Assembly (NCBI RefSeq): GCF_031453555.1
Contig: NZ_JAVIZM010000001.1
Span: forward strand, 2,673,001-2,737,000
DNA length: 64,000 nucleotides
DNA from: Bacillus sp. SLBN-46
GTDB taxonomy: Bacteria > Bacillota > Bacilli > Bacillales > Cytobacillaceae
Direction: 5' to 3'
Numbering within the stretch: position 1 is the stretch's first letter; every line of letters begins with the position of its first letter. A program made the position numbers and the translations under genes. This document shows positions 35,121 to 43,873 of the stretch, in pieces. The notes beneath the pieces are model-generated. The model saw nothing but the letters and a program-made list of their open reading frames with translations, was not told the origin of the DNA and did no database searches.

Positions 35121-35714
35121 TTGAGTCGTTTATTTGCTAATTGGTATGACTTTTTTATGAATCCGCTTGAGAAAAAGAAGTTTAAGAGGATAAGAAATGA
35201 ACTTATTTCAAAGGCAGAGGGGAATGTCCTGGAAATAGGGGCAGGGACTGGAATCAATTTCCGATTCTATAAAGGAATAGAAAAGGTGACTGCAATAGAA
35301 CCTAGTCCGCACATGATTGAACGTTCGCTATCCAAAATGCAACAAGCGGCCACCCCTATCGAAATAGTCCAGGCAAGTGCAGAGGAACTGCCATTTGCAG
35401 ATAATACCTTTGATACAGTTGTAGCAACACTCGTCTTTTGTACGATTCCGAATCCAGAGAAGGCGCTCTTAGAACTAAAACGAGTATGCAAGCCTGAAGG
35501 GAGCATCTTGCTATTTGAACATGTAAAAATGAAAAATCGATTATTAGGTTCACTTCAGGAATGGTTAACCCCAGCATGGAAAAAAGTCTGTGATGGCTGT
35601 TGTTTAAATCGGAATACCATGGAGTTATTTCAAGCACACGAAGTTTTAATAAATAGAATTGAAACATATTATAGTGATTTATTTATATCTGTAGAGGCTT
35701 TCAATAAGAAATAG
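35121..35714 (+). CDS. Class I SAM methyltransferase (UbiE/MenG-like)
   Basis: This 197-aa methyltransferase has motif I NVLEIGAGTGINFRFY, the acidic VTAIEPSPHMIE, motif II FDTVVATLVFCTI and motif III CKPEGSILLFEHV. TTG 35121 is preferred because GGAG lies 9-12 bp before it; TTG 35106 is the alternative. HVKMKN and a cysteine pair (CDGCC) near the C-terminus are common in phosphatidylethanolamine N-methyltransferase-like proteins, but the substrate is open. Monocistronic. Confidence 0.85.
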   Translation: MSRLFANWYDFFMNPLEKKKFKRIRNELISKAEGNVLEIGAGTGINFRFYKGIEKVTAIEPSPHMIERSLSKMQQAATPIEIVQASAEELPFADNTFDTVVATLVFCTIPNPEKALLELKRVCKPEGSILLFEHVKMKNRLLGSLQEWLTPAWKKVCDGCCLNRNTMELFQAHEVLINRIETYYSDLFISVEAFNKK

Positions 35715-35803
35715 AGGCTAGGCACATTTATTGAATATTCATTTTTTTCTTTCTATAATCGAAATGTTACATAATATGATTCTATACAAAGGTGTGAACA
35801 ATT

Positions 35804-36343
35804 ATGAAATTAGTAGCGATTGTAGGAAGCTTGCGGAAGGGCTCTTATAACAAGCAATTAGCAGCAACTATTAAGGAGAGGCACGGCCAAACATTCGATT
35901 TAGAAATATTGGACCTTGGCTTACTCCCGTATTATGATCAGGATACTGAAAACAATCCTCCTGAGTCTGTAATCGACTTTAAGAGGAAGGTAAAAGAAGC
36001 AGACGGGGTAATCATCATTACCCCTGAATATAATTGGTCTATTCCTGGTGTGTTGAAAAATGCACTAGATTGGTTATCTCGTGTTGATAAAGTGCTAATT
36101 GGAAAACCAGTAATGACGGCGGGAGCGGCTACTGGAATAATGGGTACTATACGTGCACAGCTCCATTTGCGTCAAATCTTAACCGCCTTACAGGTAAAAC
36201 TTTTGCCGCCAGTTGGCAATGAGATTCTAATTAATCAAGCATCCGCAAAGTTTGATGAAGAAACAGGAAAGTTAATAGATGAAGCAACACTTTCATTTCT
36301 TGATGTTGTCATTGAACGATTTGTCAATTTTATTAAAGAATAA
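35804..36343 (+). CDS. NADPH-dependent FMN reductase
   Basis: This 179-aa flavodoxin-fold reductase is of the YieF/ChrR/azoreductase type. The FMN phosphate loop is GSLRKGSYNKQL and the isoalloxazine contact is ITPEYNWSIPGVLKNALDWL. It reduces quinones, azo dyes or metal oxyanions in the cytoplasm using NADPH. The long hairpin 50 bp downstream ends the transcript. Confidence 0.92.
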   Translation: MKLVAIVGSLRKGSYNKQLAATIKERHGQTFDLEILDLGLLPYYDQDTENNPPESVIDFKRKVKEADGVIIITPEYNWSIPGVLKNALDWLSRVDKVLIGKPVMTAGAATGIMGTIRAQLHLRQILTALQVKLLPPVGNEILINQASAKFDEETGKLIDEATLSFLDVVIERFVNFIKE

Positions 36344-36393
36344 GGGATAGTGCATGTCCAAAGACTTTGAATGATAAAAAGTGATGGGGCAGT

Positions 36394-36461
36394 CATAGGT
36401 TCCACTCACAGTAAACTATAATATATTGTAGTTAATGTGAGGTGGAACCTATGTTTTTTTT
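36394..36461 (+). terminator. Long hairpin with T8 tail
   Basis: CATAGGTTCCAC (36394-36405) pairs with GTGGAACCTATG (36442-36453); imperfect pairing continues inward to make a stem of about 28 bp, followed by eight T. It looks like a terminator for the FMN reductase, though longer than usual. The rest of 36462-36585 contains only micro-ORFs I cannot support. Confidence 0.65.
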
Positions 36462-36585
36462 AGAATTAATTTCTGAAGATGTTACATCCCCTGGAGTAGG
36501 TTAAGACAATGGCACCAGTTATAATGATGGTCAGTCTCCTCTTGAAAAAATGAAAAGCAGCTCCGACACTAAATAACCTTCCAAA

Positions 36586-38175
36586 TCACATGACAATATC
36601 GATTAAGACAATTCCCTCCAAAGACTGTAATTCTTCTTTGAGTATGGTCTCAAATTCAATGAGGTTACTTGCTCTTCTTCCTTTTATTCCAAAGCTTTCT
36701 GCTAATTGAACGAAGTTTGGATTCTGGAAGGTTACTCCATAACTTTTTCCAAACATTTTGTCCATCTGTTGCACCTCAAGTTTTAACATCGAGTCATTTA
36801 AAACAATTATGACAAAGGAGAGACCAAGGCGTTTAGCCGTCTCAATTTCTGCAAAATTCATTAGCACACCACCATCACCAGTAATACAGATTACGGGGTC
36901 AGATGGACAAGCAAGTTTGGCTCCTATTGATCCTGGTAATGCGATTCCCATTGAAGCAAGACCGTTTGAGATGATACATCTATTTGGCATTTTAGGTTGA
37001 TAGGTACGAGCAATTGAAACTTTATGAGACCCAACATCTGAAATTACAATCGTGGTATCCAATGTATGGCTTTCAATAATATGAAGAACATTTTCAATGG
37101 TTAATGGATCGGAAGTAGGATTTTCAGGTTTATTCCTTATTTGGTAAGCTTTTTTTATTTCTTCCTTAAGATTGCCAGAAGGTACCCATGATTTAGCTGA
37201 AATTTCCAATTGATTCAGTAACTGAAGAGTTTTCTGTATATTTCCGACCAACTCACAATCTACAGGATAAAATTCATTTATTTCAGCAGGGAGGCTGTCG
37301 ATATGTAAAACGGGAATTTTGTTAGCATTCCAATCCTTGGGCAGCTTTTCTACAAAGTCGAAACCTATAACAATTAGCAGGTCAGCTTCATTAATGCCTC
37401 GTAAAACCATGTCGTTTTCATTAAATCCAAATGTAAAAAAATTTAGTGGGTTCTCTTTATCTAACGCACCTTTTGCCATAAAGCTGTGAGAAACTGGCGA
37501 TTGAAGGGTATTGATAAACGTCTGAAGCTCTGAGATTGCATCTTGCCTAAGTACTCCGTTTCCGATAATAATAAAGGGTTTTCTATGTTTTTGAATATAA
37601 GTTTTAGCTGATTTAATTGCTTCTGAAAAAGGGATACTTTCAGGTAGAGGCGTCACCGGCAAGGGACTGTTGTGAATCATTTGGGGAGAAAAGTTCTCCG
37701 GAAATGTAATGGCAACCGAACCCGGCTTCTCCATTTTTGCGATTCTGAAAGCTTTTCGAATAACGACAGGTACAGACAGGGCTTCCTTGATTTGGGTACT
37801 CCATTTTGTTGTGGGCTCTACTATTTTTACTATATCTAAATATTGATGTGATTCATTATGAAGTCGATCCACTCCAGCTTGTCCAATTAATGCAACCATA
37901 GGTGAATGATCAAGCTGCGCGCTAGCAATACCCGTCAATAAATTTGTAGCCCCTGGGCCCAATGTCGCTAAACAAACACCCACTTTTTTTGACAGTCTGC
38001 CATATACATCCGCCATAAATGCAGCACCTTGTTCGTGCCTGACATTTATGAACTTAATTTGTTTTGATTTTGATAACGAATCAGTTAGATCAAGCGATTC
38101 CTTACCAACGATGCCAAACACATATTCCACACCTTCATTTTCTAAGCAATGTACGAGTACGTCCGTTACTTTCAT
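36586..38175 (-). CDS. Thiamine-diphosphate enzyme, acetolactate synthase large-subunit-like
   Basis: This 529-aa ThDP-dependent enzyme of the AHAS/AlsS/benzoylformate decarboxylase group has Glu48 (NVRHEQGAAFMA) as the ThDP-activating glutamate, an FAD/nucleotide-like central domain, and the GDG motif GDGGVLMNFAEIETA followed by VIIVLND. It is shorter than typical IlvB or AlsS (about 560-570 aa), and no small subunit or alsD gene adjoins it, so it is probably not the biosynthetic AHAS. The transcript is monocistronic on the minus strand. The start follows AGGAGGAAC. Confidence 0.88.
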   Translation of the reverse strand: MKVTDVLVHCLENEGVEYVFGIVGKESLDLTDSLSKSKQIKFINVRHEQGAAFMADVYGRLSKKVGVCLATLGPGATNLLTGIASAQLDHSPMVALIGQAGVDRLHNESHQYLDIVKIVEPTTKWSTQIKEALSVPVVIRKAFRIAKMEKPGSVAITFPENFSPQMIHNSPLPVTPLPESIPFSEAIKSAKTYIQKHRKPFIIIGNGVLRQDAISELQTFINTLQSPVSHSFMAKGALDKENPLNFFTFGFNENDMVLRGINEADLLIVIGFDFVEKLPKDWNANKIPVLHIDSLPAEINEFYPVDCELVGNIQKTLQLLNQLEISAKSWVPSGNLKEEIKKAYQIRNKPENPTSDPLTIENVLHIIESHTLDTTIVISDVGSHKVSIARTYQPKMPNRCIISNGLASMGIALPGSIGAKLACPSDPVICITGDGGVLMNFAEIETAKRLGLSFVIIVLNDSMLKLEVQQMDKMFGKSYGVTFQNPNFVQLAESFGIKGRRASNLIEFETILKEELQSLEGIVLIDIVM

Positions 38176-38404
38176 AGTTCCTCCTTTAAATCATAATTTC
38201 AATTATCTGGCTCGTTTAAGAAAATGAATATGAACCATAATAATCCTAGTTTTAGCCAATTCCTAATCAATCATTAGTGTGGTACTTGATATACTTTGAT
38301 GAATCCGCTTAGTTTAAAAATTTTTTACAAAAGTAGGACATTATACCTCTATTTACATTATGAATATGTTAAAATTAGAAAAACCAAGAGGGGGAATAGG
38401 AGTT

Positions 38405-38989
38405 TTGTTATATAACATTGTATTATTTATACATATTTTAGGGGCTGTTATCATGTTTGTAGCCGTAGCTTTTACCTTACTGGCTATGATTTCGATGCTT
38501 TATTCTACAAAAACGGAAGGTTTACGAAATTGGGCTGCCCTAGCGGTTAAGTTGGATGGCTTACTTCCATTCAGCGTGATTTTGATTTTAGTCCCAGGGC
38601 TATACTTGGTATTCACCTCGTGGGGATGGGGGAATTCATGGGTAGACATTTCGTTAGCTTTGTTGCTTATTATGACATTTATGGGGCCGATAATTAATTT
38701 GCGCAGGTTAAAGTCTATTTTAAATGGTGCCATAGATGAGACGGAGTTGATCCCGTCAGCAGGATTGTTGGAAAAAGTGAGAGATCGAATTCTATGGAAT
38801 TCTGTTTTGATAATGACGATGCTAACGATCTCAATTCTGTTTCTAATGACCGTAAAATTAACTATGAGTGGTTCTATTGTTACCATTGTGGTAGCAATTA
38901 TTTTAGGGCTTCTTATAGCTAACATTCTCATAAGTCGAGCAACAAAAACGTTCTCATCATCTAATTCGAATACGACTTCAATGAAATAA
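38405..38989 (+). CDS. DUF2269-like multi-pass membrane protein
   Basis: This protein of about 194 aa has five hydrophobic segments, beginning LLYNIVLFIHILGAVIMFVA, which resembles DUF2269 integral membrane proteins. TTG 38405 is chosen because AGAGGGGG lies 10 bp before it; the ATG at 38360 would add a polar 15-residue extension without a ribosome site. Function unknown. A bidirectional terminator follows. Confidence 0.75.
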   Translation: MLYNIVLFIHILGAVIMFVAVAFTLLAMISMLYSTKTEGLRNWAALAVKLDGLLPFSVILILVPGLYLVFTSWGWGNSWVDISLALLLIMTFMGPIINLRRLKSILNGAIDETELIPSAGLLEKVRDRILWNSVLIMTMLTISILFLMTVKLTMSGSIVTIVVAIILGLLIANILISRATKTFSSSNSNTTSMK

Positions 38990-39009
38990 AAACAGCTGAA
39001 GTCATTCAA

Positions 39010-39036
39010 AAAGAGGCTGACTCAGTCAGCCTCTTA
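39010..39036. terminator. Bidirectional terminator
   Basis: AAGAGGCTGA and TCAGCCTCTT form a perfect stem between the DUF2269 gene and the convergent aldo/keto reductase gene. Confidence 0.85.
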
Positions 39037-39042
39037 CCTTTT

Positions 39043-39870
39043 TTAGAAATCAAAATTGTCCGGATCCGCTCCAAATCGCTTGTTCTCGTTTAGTGCATTA
39101 ATTTTCTCCATGTCATTATCATTTAACGTAAAATCAAAAATATTAGCATTTTCGATAATTCTGCTTTCTTTGATTGACTTTGGAATGGTTACAATTCTAT
39201 TTTGTAGATCCCAGCGCAAGATAACTTGTGCGATTGATTTATGGTGTGCTGAGGCAATTTCCTGTAATACAGGGTGATCAAGTAGACGACCTTGTCCTAG
39301 AGGAGCCCAAGCCTCAATTTGTATCTCATGCTTCATGCAAAATTCTCGCAATTCTGGCTGTGCTAATAGGGGATGTAATTCCACCTGATTAACCATTGGT
39401 TTGATCTCAGCAACAGACATTAAATCTTCAAGATGGTGGATATTAAAATTGCTGACACCAATTGCCCTCACACGGCCCTCTTTATATAATGTTTCAAGAA
39501 CCTTCCACGTATCTTTATACTTTTCCTTTACAGGCCAGTGAACCAGATATAAATCAACATAATCAAGACCAAGTTTACTTAGGCTTGTTTCAAATGCTTC
39601 AAGGACGGTATCATTCCGCTGATCTGAATTCCACACTTTTGTAGTTATAAACAACTCTTCCCTTGGAATACCTGCCTCTTTAATGGCTTGTCCTACACTT
39701 TCTTCATTTTCATAAAGTGCAGCAGTATCAATGCTTTTGTAGCCAGCATTTAGAGCATGTTTTACAGCATGAAGTGCTTCTTCTCCTTGGCGAACTTTAT
39801 AAACACCAAGTCCAAACCATGGCATTTCAACACCATTATGTAATGTGGTAGTATCGTGTAAGCTTTTCAT
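39043..39870 (-). CDS. Aldo/keto reductase
   Basis: This 275-aa NADPH-dependent reductase is of the YvgN/YtbE (AKR5G-like) group. The tetrad is visible: Asp and Tyr in SIDTAALYENEESVG, Lys in FITTKVW and His in YLVHWP. The C-terminal IPKSIKESRIIENANIFDF binds the cofactor phosphate. The start at 39870 follows GGAGGCAAC; an open frame extends upstream to 39918. It reduces glyoxals and other aldehydes. Monocistronic. Confidence 0.94.
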   Translation of the reverse strand: MKSLHDTTTLHNGVEMPWFGLGVYKVRQGEEALHAVKHALNAGYKSIDTAALYENEESVGQAIKEAGIPREELFITTKVWNSDQRNDTVLEAFETSLSKLGLDYVDLYLVHWPVKEKYKDTWKVLETLYKEGRVRAIGVSNFNIHHLEDLMSVAEIKPMVNQVELHPLLAQPELREFCMKHEIQIEAWAPLGQGRLLDHPVLQEIASAHHKSIAQVILRWDLQNRIVTIPKSIKESRIIENANIFDFTLNDNDMEKINALNENKRFGADPDNFDF

Positions 39871-39964
39871 ATCAGTTGCCTCCTTGTAATTTAATAAAAA
39901 TAAGTATAGTACTTCCATAAGTTAAAAATCAATGAAATGGGTTTTATGGAATATCCATACATGT

Positions 39965-40013
39965 AAAAAAGGACCTTGAAGAATTGGGATAATGTATCCC
40001 TCTCAATGGTCCT
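39965..40013 (-). terminator. Terminator of the guanylate kinase-like gene
   Basis: On the minus strand AGGACC pairs with GGTCCT, an inner GGGATA/TATCCC stem stacks on it, and TTTTTT follows. Confidence 0.8.
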
Positions 40014-40027
40014 ATGTGATGATTTGC

Positions 40028-40618
40028 TTAATAATCGGTTACTTCAAAACCTCTGTCAAGAAAAGCTTCGATGACTTCACTAATCTGAAAAGAAACTTGT
40101 GGTAGGTCATAGTTTTCAAAGGCATGTTCACAACTTGATTTATAGGCCATAATTTCATCATAATGGCTCATATGACGATTGATATCGTCAGTATGATCTT
40201 GGCGTTCTTTTTGTCTTTCAATAACTGTATCTCGATCTGCAAAAATGAAGAAACGCATGACTCGTTCTCCATATAACTTCTTCAATTTTTCTGTACCTTC
40301 AGGATTTAATGTTAAATAAACAAGATTATGATTCTCGAATGCTTTTACAATGTCCTGTTCACAAATACCATAATAGAATCCATCTATTTCTACACTTTCT
40401 AGAAATTCGTGGTTTACTTGCATTTTTTTGAAATCTTCTTCATTTATAAAATGGTAGTCTTCACCATTTTTCTCATAAGGACGGGGAGGACGAGTAGTGT
40501 AGGAGAGCACAGTTTCCATATCAAACGCAGTTGCCACCATTTTGGCAATGGTTTTTCTTCCAGAGCCATCTGGTCCAGTGTAAATAAATATTTTTTCTTT
40601 TTCTTTAATCTTGTACAT
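40028..40618 (-). CDS. Guanylate kinase-like protein (paralogue)
   Basis: This 196-aa P-loop protein has a guanylate kinase domain. The phosphate-binding loop is TGPDGSGRKTIAK (residues 14-26) instead of the usual GPSGVGKGT. The GMP-binding segment SYTTRPPRPYEKNGEDYHFI is well kept. The C-terminal third diverges from Gmk. The start at 40618 follows AGGAGGTTTGCT on the minus strand. It is probably a second nucleotide-kinase-like gene beside the housekeeping gmk. Whether it phosphorylates GMP is uncertain because of the altered P-loop. Confidence 0.85.
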   Translation of the reverse strand: MYKIKEKEKIFIYTGPDGSGRKTIAKMVATAFDMETVLSYTTRPPRPYEKNGEDYHFINEEDFKKMQVNHEFLESVEIDGFYYGICEQDIVKAFENHNLVYLTLNPEGTEKLKKLYGERVMRFFIFADRDTVIERQKERQDHTDDINRHMSHYDEIMAYKSSCEHAFENYDLPQVSFQISEVIEAFLDRGFEVTDY

Positions 40619-41001
40619 AGCAAACCTCCTGCAATGAATTGTAGATCTCTTAAAAAAGAACATATGGGGAACAAGAGCAAATAAGTATTTTTCCCTTACT
40701 TGATTTTTGGGGATACTATTAGTATAACAGATTCTTAATTTAAAGTCTGACTTTTCTGCTTTTTTGGACCGGTTAGTGAAGAGGTAGCTTGGCAAAAATG
40801 TATGGTTTAGTTCTCTATAAGGCTATAAATGTTACAAAGCTGTGAACGAACTAGGGTTTTTAACTGATTTTTATTCACACGAATATAGCAGGTTTTGTCA
40901 TACTTATCATAAAATAAAGAATATACAATACCGGTGTAGTGAAAAACGTGCAGTATTTGTAAAGGAAGAGAATAAACAACTAGAACTGAGGTGGATGGGG
41001 T

Positions 41002-41598
41002 ATGTGGCCTTTTGATGGTAAGAAAAAAAAGTTTGAAAGGGATGAAAGGCCATATTATTATTCTCTTAAACAGACCACTGAAGGAATTGAGTTTCAAGAA
41101 ATGGTTAATAAATTGAAAGAATTGTTTTCTAACACCTCCAATCCAATCATTATTTTATGTGTGGGTTCCGATCGCTCAACAGGAGACTCACTCGGGCCAC
41201 TTGTGGGTACGATGTTAAAAGATAGAAAAATTCCTTATCCTGTTTATGGAACATTAGAAGAACCAGTCCACGCATTAAATATAAAGAAAATAATGAAGGG
41301 TATTTTTCAAACTCATCATGAGCCATTTATATTGGGTATTGATGCCTGTTTGGGTGATGAAAGGCAAATAGGGTACATCTTGCTAAAGAAAGGTCCGTTT
41401 ATTCCAGGAATGGCTTTAAACAAACCTTTACCTAATGTGGGGGATTATCATTTGAAAGCAATTGTTAATTATCTGGACCCGCTATCACCCGCACAATCAC
41501 TTAATAATACAAGATTGTTTGTCGTTATGAGACTAGCTGAAATCATGACAAAGATGATTACGGATGCTGTCTTTGATGAATCCAAGGTCCATAATTAA
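41002..41598 (+). CDS. yyaC: Spore protease YyaC-like (DUF1256)
   Basis: This 198-aa protein belongs to the YyaC/DUF1256 family, related in fold to the germination protease Gpr. VGSDRSTGDSLGPLVG near residue 55, GIDACLG near residue 112 and NVGDYHLKAIVNYLD are the conserved segments; the aspartates in the first two are the expected catalytic-type residues. It starts at ATG 41002 after GAGGTGGATGGGG. It is a sporulation-associated gene, evidence for an endospore former. Confidence 0.93.
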   Translation: MWPFDGKKKKFERDERPYYYSLKQTTEGIEFQEMVNKLKELFSNTSNPIIILCVGSDRSTGDSLGPLVGTMLKDRKIPYPVYGTLEEPVHALNIKKIMKGIFQTHHEPFILGIDACLGDERQIGYILLKKGPFIPGMALNKPLPNVGDYHLKAIVNYLDPLSPAQSLNNTRLFVVMRLAEIMTKMITDAVFDESKVHN

Positions 41599-41680
41599 GG
41601 TTTACCAGGACAAATGCAAGAAATTATATTGTGGAAAATTCAACCATAGAAGTTGAAGTTTACAAATAGATTACGATATA

Positions 41681-41699
41681 ATTGGTACAATGTATACCT
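41681..41699. promoter_or_regulatory. GTATAC operator-like site before the first GntR gene
   Basis: ATTGGTACAATGTATACCT lies 18 bp before the GTG start. It contains a TGTATACC half-palindrome like the other sites of this locus. The position suggests autoregulation. Confidence 0.55.
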
Positions 41700-41716
41700 A
41701 GAAAGAAGGAGAAAAA

Positions 41717-42394
41717 GTGGGGAATAATTGGGTAGAGGAAGACCTAATATCTTTGCGTGAAAGAGTCTATATACACATAAAAGACTTAATCTTAGAAGGT
41801 GAATTTAAAACAGGAGATCGTTTAGTGGAGCGTGAACTGGCTGAACGATTGAATATAAGTAGAACGCCTATTCGTGAAGCGCTATTTAGATTAGAATCAC
41901 AAGGGTTTGTAAAAACAGTTCCTAGGAAAGGTGTAATCGTTGCAGATATTTCTGAGAAGGAAATTATCGAAGTATTTACAATTCTTTCGTCTCTTGAAGT
42001 ATTGGCAGCAAAATTAGCCGCTCAAAAGCTAGATGATGAAACGAAAAGTAAATTTATTGAATACAGTAGCAAGATTGAAGCCTGTCTAAAGGATGATAAT
42101 AATTCTGATTTCTCTCAGCTACATGGTGAATTGAATCATCTCCTTTATAGTTCTGCTAAAAATAACAAGCTATATGAAATGCTGAGTGGATTATCTGATT
42201 ATATTAGGGCATTTGCAAAAACGGGATATAAAAACCCAGGCCGCCCAAAACAGTCTATGAAAGAACATTTAAGAATTATGGAAGCCATCGTAAATCAAGA
42301 AGTGGAAATGGCTGAATATTTGACCAAAATCCATATCGAAAATTCACGCAAAGCGTATATTGAAGCTGTAAATTTAGGAAAGAAAAACAAATAA
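41717..42394 (+). CDS. GntR family regulator, FCD (FadR/VanR) subfamily, copy 1
   Basis: This 225-aa regulator has an N-terminal winged HTH (GDRLVERELAERLNISRTPI, REALFRLESQGFVKTVPRKG) and a C-terminal all-helical FCD ligand domain. The start is GTG 41717 after AAGGAGAAAAA. It is strikingly similar to the regulator at 54127: the HTH regions differ at only a few positions. FCD-type GntR proteins commonly bind TTGTATACAA-like palindromes, and ten such sites occur in the next 9 kb. The FCD domain usually binds a carboxylate with a divalent metal. Confidence 0.92.
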   Translation: MGNNWVEEDLISLRERVYIHIKDLILEGEFKTGDRLVERELAERLNISRTPIREALFRLESQGFVKTVPRKGVIVADISEKEIIEVFTILSSLEVLAAKLAAQKLDDETKSKFIEYSSKIEACLKDDNNSDFSQLHGELNHLLYSSAKNNKLYEMLSGLSDYIRAFAKTGYKNPGRPKQSMKEHLRIMEAIVNQEVEMAEYLTKIHIENSRKAYIEAVNLGKKNK

Positions 42395-42433
42395 AAAGTG
42401 AAACTTCATCAGCGGATGGAGTTTCACTTTTTT
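42395..42433 (+). terminator. Terminator of the first GntR gene
   Basis: AAAAAGTGAAACT pairs with AGTTTCACTTTTT. It also fits the convergent aspartate dehydrogenase gene. Confidence 0.88.
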
Positions 42434-42437
42434 GCAT

Positions 42438-43244
42438 TTAAACCCCAATGACAAGATTAGAGGTTAGATTTTTTAAAACCTTTGCTACACTCATTGATAC
42501 AATGGGGCTAGATTTTGGGTTTTGTGTATAAGGATTGTTTTGTACTGAAATCTCCACTTGACCAAAATAGCCTTTTGCTATGATCGTATGTGTGTTTTTA
42601 TTAATCGTCGGGTCTACATACACTTGAACCTTTGTATCCTCAAATCCTATACCAGCAAGACTTAATGCAGCAGAGACATTTACATTTTCCGGGAATAACT
42701 TTGCGGCGTTTCTAGCATTGCCATCGAAAATGCAATATGGCTCCTGAATAGTTTCAAGATTTACTTTTTCCTCTGCTATTGTTCCATACCAACTTTTTGG
42801 TGGTTTCCTCGTAATAAGTCGTATTTCATCAATCTCACCTAACATACCTGCTGCAATTCGATCTAAGCCAGCGATAGCTGCAGAGGGTATAAACAATTGT
42901 TTGTTTTGGGCAGTTGCTGTTTTCATCAATGACTCATAGAAGTCAATATTTGCTAGTGCACCGACGGAAAGAATAACTAGGTTACTACCTGATGTAAGGG
43001 CTTTTTCACCGTAGAGCTGGAGGGCATGATGTCCAGCTGCTTCAATAATGATATCTAAATTTTGATTAAAAAACACTTCTTCCTCCGTTGTAACAGTACA
43101 ATGTACGGGGGGAGTATCAGTTGGGTTAAGTGGGGTTCTAATTAAAATAGCTTGAAGTTTTACATTTCCGGCCTGTCCGGAAGCGATCAATTCGCTAATA
43201 CTCCTACCAAGTGTGCCGAATCCTATAATACCAGCTCTAAGCAT
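42438..43244 (-). CDS. L-aspartate dehydrogenase (NadX-like)
   Basis: This 268-aa NAD(P)-dependent enzyme turns L-aspartate into iminoaspartate/oxaloacetate plus ammonia, or makes iminoaspartate for NAD synthesis. The Rossmann motif is GIIGFGTLGRSI. The C-terminal DUF108 domain has FPENVNVSAALSLAGIG and NPKSSPIVSMSVAK, hallmarks of the family. GAGGAG lies about 9 nt before the ATG on the minus strand. It is divergent from the carrier gene at 43874, and tandem GTATACC sites lie just upstream (43311-43326), so it belongs to the GntR regulon and is probably catabolic. Confidence 0.9.
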   Translation of the reverse strand: MLRAGIIGFGTLGRSISELIASGQAGNVKLQAILIRTPLNPTDTPPVHCTVTTEEEVFFNQNLDIIIEAAGHHALQLYGEKALTSGSNLVILSVGALANIDFYESLMKTATAQNKQLFIPSAAIAGLDRIAAGMLGEIDEIRLITRKPPKSWYGTIAEEKVNLETIQEPYCIFDGNARNAAKLFPENVNVSAALSLAGIGFEDTKVQVYVDPTINKNTHTIIAKGYFGQVEISVQNNPYTQNPKSSPIVSMSVAKVLKNLTSNLVIGV

Positions 43245-43310
43245 ATATTTATTCTCCTCTTGTCTAAATTTTAACAGACTCTAAATCTTTTAAACTATGC
43301 GGTTATTTTT

Positions 43311-43326
43311 GTATACCGTATACCAA
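43311..43326. promoter_or_regulatory. Tandem GTATACC operator sites upstream of aspartate dehydrogenase
   Basis: GTATACCGTATACCAA contains two GTATACC units 7 bp apart, about 70 bp upstream of the divergent start codon at 43244. Confidence 0.6.
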
Positions 43327-43413
43327 TAATTTTCTTTATTTTATCTAAAACATGTTTTGAAATCAAGGTTTAAATTATGAATATATATAAACTTCTAAAT
43401 TTTCAAAATTGTT

Positions 43414-43442
43414 TTGCAAAGTAAAAAGAATAATGTTATATT
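43414..43442 (+). promoter_or_regulatory. Sigma-A-like promoter in the 43.2-43.9 kb gap
   Basis: TTGCAA (43414-43419) and TATATT (43437-43442) are 17 bp apart. The 629-bp gap also holds GAAGGGGGGG-ATG at 43484-43497, which could start a 17-aa leader ending at 43548, and a second promoter/operator at 43620-43660. I see no other gene in the gap. Confidence 0.45.
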
Positions 43443-43650
43443 GTATTTCAACCTTATAGTTAACAAGGTCTACATAGTGCAAAAGAAGGGGGGGATGGCC
43501 ATTTTCCGGGGAGATCATACTACCAAAACATCTTTTACTATTAGTTAATTGGTGGAAAGAATTCTTTAGGATGCTATGAACGATTAGTTATCTGTTATTT
43601 CATACGAAGTAGAGTTGATTTGGGTATTATGCATTTTTCTTTATATAACC

Positions 43651-43664
43651 ATGGTATACAATCT
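43651..43664. promoter_or_regulatory. GTATAC operator-like site upstream of the carrier gene
   Basis: ATGGTATACAATCT follows directly after a possible promoter (TTGGGT, 16 bp, TATATA), a position suited to repression of the carrier gene at 43874. Confidence 0.55.
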
Positions 43665-43873
43665 ACAAAATACAAAATATTTCCTTTGTTAGTATCTCTA
43701 AACAATGAAAATAGCACTTGTTAAGCTCTAAGGTGACAAAAGATTTATAAAGTAGAGGAAAACACCAAGAGTAAAGAAGCATTATTAACTAATTCCTCTC
43801 CTGTGCTCCTTTCCATGAAATTATGGAAGACTTTCGTATTGTTTTAAATTATTTAAGATAACGGAGGGGAACT

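Noticed and set aside
36451..36504. 17-aa ORF after the long hairpin
   Set aside because: A GAGGTGG ribosome-like site precedes it, but that sequence is part of the hairpin arm and the ORF begins in the T-tail; chance explains it.
40409..40684. Plus-strand frame opposite the guanylate kinase-like gene
   Set aside because: Low-complexity phenylalanine-rich translation and no ribosome site; the minus-strand gene has motifs and AGGAGG.
43495..43548. 17-aa leader peptide upstream of the carrier gene
   Set aside because: The GGGGGGG run touches the ATG, leaving poor spacing, and the peptide has no regulatory codon run; mentioned only as part of the gap description.
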